A stretch of 64,000 bases of DNA from Leifsonia sp. ku-ls (lineage in GTDB: Bacteria; Actinomycetota; Actinomycetes; Actinomycetales; Microbacteriaceae): NCBI GenBank assembly GCA_003367665.1, contig QKXI01000003.1, positions 124,001-188,000 of the forward strand, read 5' to 3'. The notes under the pieces are model-generated. The model did no database searches and was not told where the DNA came from. It saw nothing but the letters and a program-made list of their open reading frames with translations. Positions 59,416-64,000 of this stretch are shown in pieces. Numbering within the stretch: position 1 is the stretch's first letter; each line of letters opens with the position of its first letter. A program made the translations under genes and the position numbers.

Positions 59416-60435
59416 ATGAAGGCTGTCACCTACTCCGCCACCGGCGACTCGAGCGTCCTCACCCTCGGCGAGCGCGAGGAGCCGCACGCCGGCCCCGGCG
59501 AGGTGCGCGTGCGCATCCACGTCTCCGGGGTGAACCCGACCGACTGGAAGGCGCGCCGCGGCAGCGGTCCGGCCGAACTGCCGCGGCCGCAGGTGCCGAA
59601 CCAGGACGGCGCCGGCATGGTCGACGAGGTCGGCGACGGCGTCACCGGCTTCCGCGAGGGCGACCGGGTGTGGGTCTGGGACGCGGCCTACCAGCGGCCC
59701 GACGGCACCGCGCAGGAGCTCGTCGTGCTGCCAGAGCGGCTGGTGGTCGCGCTTCCCGACGGCGTGAGCTTCGACGAGGGCGCGTCGTTCGGCATCCCCG
59801 CCCTGACGGCGCACCGTGCGCTGACGTCGTACGAGCATGCGCCGACGGAGCTCTCCCCCGGTTCGCTCGACGGCCGGACGGTGCTGGTCGCGGGAGGCGC
59901 TGGCGCGGTCGGGCACGCCGCGATCCAGCTGGCGGTGTGGGCCGGGGCGACCGTGATCGCGACGGTCAGCAGCCACGAGAAGGCCGAGCTGGCCCGCGCT
60001 GCCGGAGCCCACCACGTGGTGAACTACACCGACCCGGACACCGCGGAGGCCATCGGCGCGCTCGCCCCGCGCGGCGTCGACATCATCGTCGAGGTGAACG
60101 TGATCGCGAACGCCGAGCTCGACGTGAAGGTCGCGGGCGCCAACGCGACTATCGCCAGCTACGCGAACGCGCCGGACCAGGACGAGGTGACCATCCCGGT
60201 GCGCCCGAGCATGTCGAAGAACCTGCGCTGGCAGTTCGTGCTCACCTACACCGTCGCACCGGAGTCGAAGGAGGCGGCGGTGCGCGCGGTGTCCGCCGCC
60301 GCGGCCGCCGGCGCCCTCAAGGTCGGAGCCGAGAACGGCCTCCCGATCACCCGGTTCCCACTGGAGCAGACGGCAGAAGCCCACGACGCCGTCGAGGACG
60401 GCGCCGTGGGCAAGGTGCTCATCGACGTGCTCTGA
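59416..60435 (+). CDS. NADPH:quinone oxidoreductase (zinc-independent MDR family)
   Basis: A 339-residue cytosolic reductase. N-terminal GroES-like part (VRVRIHVSGVNPTDWKARRG) without the catalytic zinc cysteines, then the Rossmann motif VLVAGGAGAVGHAAIQLA near residue 157. Members reduce quinones or enones with NADPH. The last 17 bases overlap the convergent MFS gene. It is not evidently part of an operon. Confidence 0.88.
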   Translation: MKAVTYSATGDSSVLTLGEREEPHAGPGEVRVRIHVSGVNPTDWKARRGSGPAELPRPQVPNQDGAGMVDEVGDGVTGFREGDRVWVWDAAYQRPDGTAQELVVLPERLVVALPDGVSFDEGASFGIPALTAHRALTSYEHAPTELSPGSLDGRTVLVAGGAGAVGHAAIQLAVWAGATVIATVSSHEKAELARAAGAHHVVNYTDPDTAEAIGALAPRGVDIIVEVNVIANAELDVKVAGANATIASYANAPDQDEVTIPVRPSMSKNLRWQFVLTYTVAPESKEAAVRAVSAAAAAGALKVGAENGLPITRFPLEQTAEAHDAVEDGAVGKVLIDVL

Positions 60436-61672
60436 GCGCCTGAACGACCAGGGCCACGAGCGCGGCGGCGGCGATGGCGGCGGAGTAGCCGAGCGCGGTC
60501 GGCAGCAGGCCGATCCAGCCGATCAGCTCGCCCGCCACCAGCGCGGGCACGCCGTAGGCCAGGTAGCTGACCAGGAAGATCGCGGCGAAGAGCTCGGCCC
60601 GCTGGTCGTTCGGGGCGAGCGGCGCGAGCATCCGGAGCATGGCCGAAAAGCCAGCGCCGAAGCCGCCCCCCGCGACCGTCGCGCCGACGAACAGCAGTGG
60701 CAGGGCGACGGCGGCCATGCCGACTGCGGCGATCACGACCCCCACCACGATCGCGGCCATGGCCCAGACGACCGTGCGACGGGCAGGGGCCCGCGTGAGC
60801 AGCAGCCCCGCCGTGGCGCCGACGGCCGGCGGCACGGCGACGATCGCGCCGTTCAGCAGGCCGCTGTCGAGGTGGAACACGCCGTGCAGGATGGACGGCG
60901 ACAGGCCGATGAAGAGCCCGGCCAGCATCCAGGTGGCCAGGAAGAGCGGGATGGCGCCGGTGAACTCGCCGCGGGCCTCCCGCGGGATCAGCAGCCGAGG
61001 GATGAGCGAGCGCACCGCGCCCGGACGGCGCTCGACCGTCTCCGGCGAGGCGACGACCACGAGGATGCCCGCCGCGAACAGCACGGCGAGGGCGACGAAC
61101 ACGAGCGTCGTCGGCTGCGGCACGAACTGCACGGCGAGCCCGGTGAGGAAGGCGCCGATGGCGATGCCGCCGACGGGCGCGGTGCTGCCGATCGTCGCCC
61201 CGAGCTTCTTCTGCCGCTCGGGGGCGAGCTCGACGAGCGCGGCGGTGAAGGTGCTCATCGCGGCTCCGGTGGCGACGCCCTGCACGGAGCGCGCGCCGAT
61301 GATCCAGCCGATGTCCGGCGCGAAGAGGAACACGAGCATGGCGACGACCTGCAGCGCGAGGGCGCCGATAAGCACAGGCCGCCGGCCGATGTGGTCGGAG
61401 AGCGAGCCGGCGACCAGCAGGGTGATCAGCAGCGTCACGGCGTAGATCGCGAACGCGACGGTGAGCAGCCAGGGCTGGAAGCCCCACTCCTGCTCGTACA
61501 GCACGAAGAGCGGGCTGGGGGCGCCGACGGCGAGCGCGACGGCGACGAAGGCGAGGGCCGTGCCGGCGAACGCCGCGGCGGGCCGCAGCCGCGGACCACG
61601 TCGGGCGGTGCCGGTCGTGGCTCGGACGGCCATCATCCCGCCGGTGGCGAGCGATTCTTCGGCAGTGGTCAT
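60419..61672 (-). CDS. MFS transporter controlled by a divergent TetR regulator
   Basis: A 417-residue membrane protein with 12 helices, a short basic N-terminus, motif A (GSLSDHIGRRPVLIGALALQ) after helix 2 and RSVQGVATGAAMSTFTAALVELAP in helix 4-5. Probably a drug or metabolite exporter. AAGGAG precedes the ATG. Two operator copies in the space to the TetR gene indicate repression. Confidence 0.9.
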   Translation of the reverse strand: MTTAEESLATGGMMAVRATTGTARRGPRLRPAAAFAGTALAFVAVALAVGAPSPLFVLYEQEWGFQPWLLTVAFAIYAVTLLITLLVAGSLSDHIGRRPVLIGALALQVVAMLVFLFAPDIGWIIGARSVQGVATGAAMSTFTAALVELAPERQKKLGATIGSTAPVGGIAIGAFLTGLAVQFVPQPTTLVFVALAVLFAAGILVVVASPETVERRPGAVRSLIPRLLIPREARGEFTGAIPLFLATWMLAGLFIGLSPSILHGVFHLDSGLLNGAIVAVPPAVGATAGLLLTRAPARRTVVWAMAAIVVGVVIAAVGMAAVALPLLFVGATVAGGGFGAGFSAMLRMLAPLAPNDQRAELFAAIFLVSYLAYGVPALVAGELIGWIGLLPTALGYSAAIAAAALVALVVQALRARR

Positions 61673-61683
61673 GTCGGCTCCTT

Positions 61684-61703
61684 AAAGCAAAGAAGTTTGC
61701 TTT
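61684..61703. promoter_or_regulatory. TetR operator, site 1
   Basis: AAAGCAAA-N4-TTTGCTTT, a perfect dyad, 11 bases before the MFS start. It matches site 2. Confidence 0.8.
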
Positions 61704-61729
61704 TGTGACTATAGAAGCGGATCCGAGAA

Positions 61730-61749
61730 AAAGCAACAAGATTTGCTTT
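61730..61749. promoter_or_regulatory. TetR operator, site 2
   Basis: AAAGCAA-N5-TTTGCTTT, the same dyad as site 1 with one changed base, 11 bases before the TetR start. The two sites are 46 bases apart centre to centre, one next to each divergent gene. Confidence 0.8.
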
Positions 61750-61760
61750 AAGCTATTCCC

Positions 61761-62306
61761 ATGGACCAGACGACCACCCCCGCCCGACGCACGGGCGGCC
61801 GCAGCGCCGCGGTCATCCACAACGTGCGGACCGCGGTCGAGGAGCTCGTCGAAGAGAAGGGCCAGGACCGCGTCACGGTGCCGATGATCGCCGAGCGCGC
61901 CGGGGTCAACCCGACCAGCATCTACCGGCGCTGGGGCGACCTCCCGACCCTCATCAACGACATCGCCACCTACCAGCTCGACCCGAGCCGGCCACTGCCG
62001 GAGAACGGCGACCTGCAGGCCGACCTCACCGCCTGGGCGCGGGAGATCGTGGCGCACTACAGCAAGCCGGTCAACGCGGCGCTCCTGCGCGGCGGCGCGT
62101 CGGCGGCGGGCGAACAGCAGTCCTACTGCCTGCGCAACCGCCGCATCGAGGCGAACTTCCTCCTCGACCGCTACCCCGACTCCCAGGTCACGGCCGAGGA
62201 CATCCTCGACCTCGTGATCGCTCCGATCATCTACCGCGTGATCTTCCTGCCCTGGACGCTGGAGGAGTCGACCGCCGACCACCTGGTCGCCCGCTTGTTC
62301 CGCTGA
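61761..62306 (+). CDS. TetR family transcriptional regulator
   Basis: A 181-residue repressor. HTH in VTVPMIAERAGVNPTSIYRRWGDLPTLINDI and a helical ligand domain of the TetR_C type (RRIEANFLLDRYPDSQVTAEDILDLVIAPIIYRVIFLP). It is divergent from the MFS exporter gene with a pair of matched palindromes between them, so it should repress both until the exported compound binds. A copy of the dispersed repeat lies 15 bases after the stop. Confidence 0.92.
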   Translation: MDQTTTPARRTGGRSAAVIHNVRTAVEELVEEKGQDRVTVPMIAERAGVNPTSIYRRWGDLPTLINDIATYQLDPSRPLPENGDLQADLTAWAREIVAHYSKPVNAALLRGGASAAGEQQSYCLRNRRIEANFLLDRYPDSQVTAEDILDLVIAPIIYRVIFLPWTLEESTADHLVARLFR

Positions 62307-62320
62307 GCGTCTCTTACCAA

Positions 62321-62459
62321 CCTCGGTCGCAGGCTCCGAACCTCGGTCGCAGGCTCCCTCGGCGCAGGGGTCGCGGCATCGCTCCGCGCTGCTTCAAGTT
62401 CCACCGCGCGGCGCTGGGGTCGCGGCACCGCTCCGCGCTGCCCCAAGCTCCACCGCGCG
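62321..62459 (-). repeat. Dispersed repeat, copy B (double unit, minus orientation)
   Basis: Reading on the minus strand: a 49-base unit (GCGCGGTGGAGCTTGGGGCA ...), a second unit ending in GAGCCTGCGACCGAGG, and a repeat of that last 17-base tail. It has the same composite structure as copy C in opposite orientation and lies between the TetR gene and the azlC promoter. Confidence 0.92.
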
Positions 62460-62477
62460 CGATAGTGTCGTGAGGCG

Positions 62478-63218
62478 ATGCGCCAGGAACGGACCAGCCA
62501 GGAACGCGCCGCAGCCCGCTCGGGCTGGGCGGTGGGCATCGCCACCGCCGCGTACGGCGTCTCGTTCGGCGCCCTGTCGACGGCCTCCGGGCTCGACGTC
62601 TGGCAGACCTGCGTGCTCAGCCTGGTCATGTTCAGCGGCGGCTCACAGTTCGCGCTCATCGGCGTCCTGGCGTCCGGCGGTGCGGCAGCGGGCGGCACCG
62701 CCATCGCGAGCGCCGCGCTCCTCGGCGTCCGCAACTCCTTCTATGCGCTGCGCCTCTCCCGCATCATCGGCCGCGGGTTCTGGCGCCGCGCCGCCGCCAC
62801 GCAGCTGACCATCGACGAGTCGACGGCCGTCGCGACCGCGCAGACCGAGCCGCGCGCGCAGCGCATCGGCTTCTGGGTCACCGGCCTCGTCGTCTACATC
62901 GGCTGGAACCTCACGACGCTCGCCGGCGCGCTGCTCGGCGACCTGATCGGAGACGTGAAGGCGTACGGACTGGATGCCGCCGCGGCGGCCGCCTTCCTCG
63001 GACTGCTCTGGCCGAGGCTCAAGGCGCGGCAGACCCAGGCGGTCGCGGTCGCCGCGGGCTTCGTCGCGACGCTGCTCACGCCGTTCCTGACGCCGGGACT
63101 GCCGGTCCTGGCCGCGGCGGCGGTCGCGATCGTGGTCGGCGTGCTGAACCTGTTCGGTCGGCGGGACGACCCACCGCACCCCGAGGCCGTCCCGATGGAA
63201 CGCGAGGTGGAGCCGTGA
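62478..63218 (+). CDS. azlC: AzlC family branched-chain amino acid exporter, large subunit
   Basis: A 246-residue membrane protein with the AzlC pattern GIATAAYGVSFGALSTASGL ... LVMFSGGSQFALIGVLASGG at the start, ALLGVRNSFYALRLS in the middle and two terminal helices. With AzlD it exports branched-chain amino acids or analogues. TAGTGT nine bases upstream is a probable -10; it lies just after repeat copy B. The stop overlaps the azlD start. Confidence 0.92.
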   Translation: MRQERTSQERAAARSGWAVGIATAAYGVSFGALSTASGLDVWQTCVLSLVMFSGGSQFALIGVLASGGAAAGGTAIASAALLGVRNSFYALRLSRIIGRGFWRRAAATQLTIDESTAVATAQTEPRAQRIGFWVTGLVVYIGWNLTTLAGALLGDLIGDVKAYGLDAAAAAAFLGLLWPRLKARQTQAVAVAAGFVATLLTPFLTPGLPVLAAAAVAIVVGVLNLFGRRDDPPHPEAVPMEREVEP

Positions 63219-63520
63219 GCACCTGGAACGTCATCCTGCTCGCCTCGATCGCTGTGCTCGGGCTCAAGGCGATCGGCTGGCTCGTGCCGCCGAAGGCGCT
63301 CGACCACCCGACGGTGGCCCGCGTCAGCGACCTGCTGACCGCCGCACTGCTCGCCGCCCTCATCTGCGTGCAGACGCTCGGCGCCGGCCAGTCGCTGCAG
63401 CTCGACGCGCGGCTGCCGGCCGTCGCGATCGCCGCCGGCCTCTACGCCCTCCGGGTGCCGTTCATCGTGGTCGTGCCCGCCGCGGCCGCGGTCGCGGCCC
63501 TCATCCGCCTGTTCACCTGA
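63215..63520 (+). CDS. azlD: AzlD family branched-chain amino acid exporter, small subunit
   Basis: A 101-residue protein with three to four helices and the AzlD segment KAIGWLVPPKALDHPTVARVSDLLTAALLAALI. It is the obligate partner of AzlC. The GTG overlaps the azlC stop (GTGA), so both are translated together. Repeat copy C begins 24 bases after the stop. Confidence 0.9.
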   Translation: MSTWNVILLASIAVLGLKAIGWLVPPKALDHPTVARVSDLLTAALLAALICVQTLGAGQSLQLDARLPAVAIAAGLYALRVPFIVVVPAAAAVAALIRLFT

Positions 63521-63544
63521 CCGCCGTCCGTCCTCGGCGAACCT

Positions 63545-63682
63545 GCGCGGTGGAGCTGAGGGCAGCGCGGAGCGATGCCGCGACCCCAGCGCCGCGCGGC
63601 GGAGCTTGGGGCAGCGCGGAGCGGTGCCGCGACCCCAGCGCCGAGGGAGCCTGCGACCGAGGATAGGAGCCTGCGACCGAGG
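63545..63682 (+). repeat. Dispersed repeat, copy C (double unit, plus orientation)
   Basis: A 49-base unit (GCGCGGTGGAGCTGAGGGCA ...), a second unit starting GCGCGGCGGAGCTTGGGGCA and ending GAGCCTGCGACCGAGG, and a repeated tail at 63666-63682. It is the mirror image of copy B across azlCD. Confidence 0.92.
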
Positions 63683-63743
63683 ACACGTTGCGCCGAGGGC
63701 GAACCGCAACCCCAGACCTTCCCGGCAGAGCGACACTGTCGGC

Positions 63744-64000
63744 ATGGACGACAGCAACGACGTCGACGACCGGTCGGCGCTCGACGCGTATTCGGCGGCG
63801 GTGGTGCGCGTCGCCGAGACGGTGCTGCCCTCTGTGGCGGCCGTCTCCGTGCGCACACGCCGCGGCATGGGCGCCGGCAGCGCGTCCGTCATCACCGCCG
63901 ACGGTCACCTGCTGACGAGCGCGCACGTGGTCGCCGGAGCCTCCCGCGTCGAGCTGGCGTTCGCCGACGGGAACGCGGCGGAGGCCGAGGTCGTCGGCGC
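63744..64000 (+). CDS. Trypsin-like (HtrA/DegP-type) serine protease, C-terminus cut off by window edge
   Basis: The visible 85 codons read MDDSNDVDDRSALDAYSAAV and continue to VAETVLPSVAAVSVRTRRGMGAGSASVIT and GHLLTSAHVVAGAS, the start of a chymotrypsin-fold protease with the catalytic His in SAHVVAG near residue 59. There is no signal peptide or membrane helix in the N-terminus, so it may be cytosolic, unlike most HtrA proteins. The Asp, Ser and any PDZ domain lie beyond the edge. Confidence 0.8.
   Translation, partial: MDDSNDVDDRSALDAYSAAVVRVAETVLPSVAAVSVRTRRGMGAGSASVITADGHLLTSAHVVAGASRVELAFADGNAAEAEVVG

Noticed and set aside
62321-63682. Calling the azlCD region an insertion sequence or transposon
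   Set aside because: The flanking inverted repeats are real, but no transposase, target-site duplication or terminal motif of a known element was found. Kept as a repeat finding only.
1-64000. rRNA, tRNA, CRISPR arrays, integrases
   Set aside because: None recognised on either strand. The tandem repeats found are coding repeats or the short array at 42.3 kb, without CRISPR-like constant repeats and spacers.

Overview
This 64 kb window is a chromosomal segment of a high-GC Gram-positive actinobacterium, most likely a member of the Microbacteriaceae close to Leifsonia. The genus is inferred from gene content and codon use and was not tested by alignment. Supporting signs are the very high GC content, the NucS/EndoMS mismatch nuclease, a MarP-type CvpA-protease, a Holin-X/DUF3618/YihY membrane cluster, haem genes of actinobacterial type, and many genes whose only promoter-like signal is a TANNNT box about 6-7 bases before the start codon, a signature of leaderless mRNAs. 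I saw no rRNA, tRNA, CRISPR array, prophage, transposase or plasmid replication gene.

Layout. 1-4.9 kb: haem synthesis (hemY cut by the left edge, hemE, divergent hemA), a GNAT acetyltransferase and a lipoprotein. 4.9-13.5 kb: glycyl-tRNA synthetase, a pseudo-rhomboid/DUF2156 lipid aminoacyltransferase, a PrsW protease, an M13 peptidase and a beta-lactamase-fold protein behind a structured leader. 13.6-20 kb: an ABC exporter with its own GbsR/MarR regulator, two unassigned proteins and a MATE exporter. 20-27 kb: a sugar ABC importer (binding protein and two permeases), an M20 amidohydrolase, and a LacI regulator divergent from an MFS transporter around a perfect 28-bp palindrome. 27-31.4 kb: a lactonase-fold protein, nucS, an SseB-like protein, an HAD phosphatase, a glyoxalase-like gene with an early amber codon, and a lipoprotein. 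31.4-39 kb: a mannitol PTS locus in which a PRD regulator faces a free IIB, HPr, EI, MtlA, MtlF and MtlD in one overlapping operon. 39-42 kb: a three-gene phenolic-lipid cluster that matches the srsABC order. 42-45.7 kb: a ParB-like ribbon-helix-helix protein and a two-gene surface locus whose main product carries ten cysteine-free chaplin-like repeats and an LASTG sorting signal. 45.7-64 kb: an MFS/MarR pair, a 36-residue membrane protein, two CrcB fluoride channels, a universal stress protein, the Holin-X/DUF3618/YihY set, a Nudix hydrolase, an M15-like cell-wall protein, a two-component system, a YcnI/CopC copper operon, a 47-residue acidic protein, a MarP-like protease, a quinone oxidoreductase, an MFS/TetR pair, azlCD, and the start of a second trypsin-like protease.

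Three things stand out. The first is the chaplin-like surface protein. The second is a dispersed repeat family with three copies: two bracket azlCD as an inverted pair with the same composite structure, and the third is read through as the C-terminal tail of the YihY protein. The third is the regular leaderless promoter pattern, which fixes many start codons and exposes two proteins too short to be found by length alone. Two further families of repeated hairpins sit mostly at convergent gene ends and probably act as terminators.
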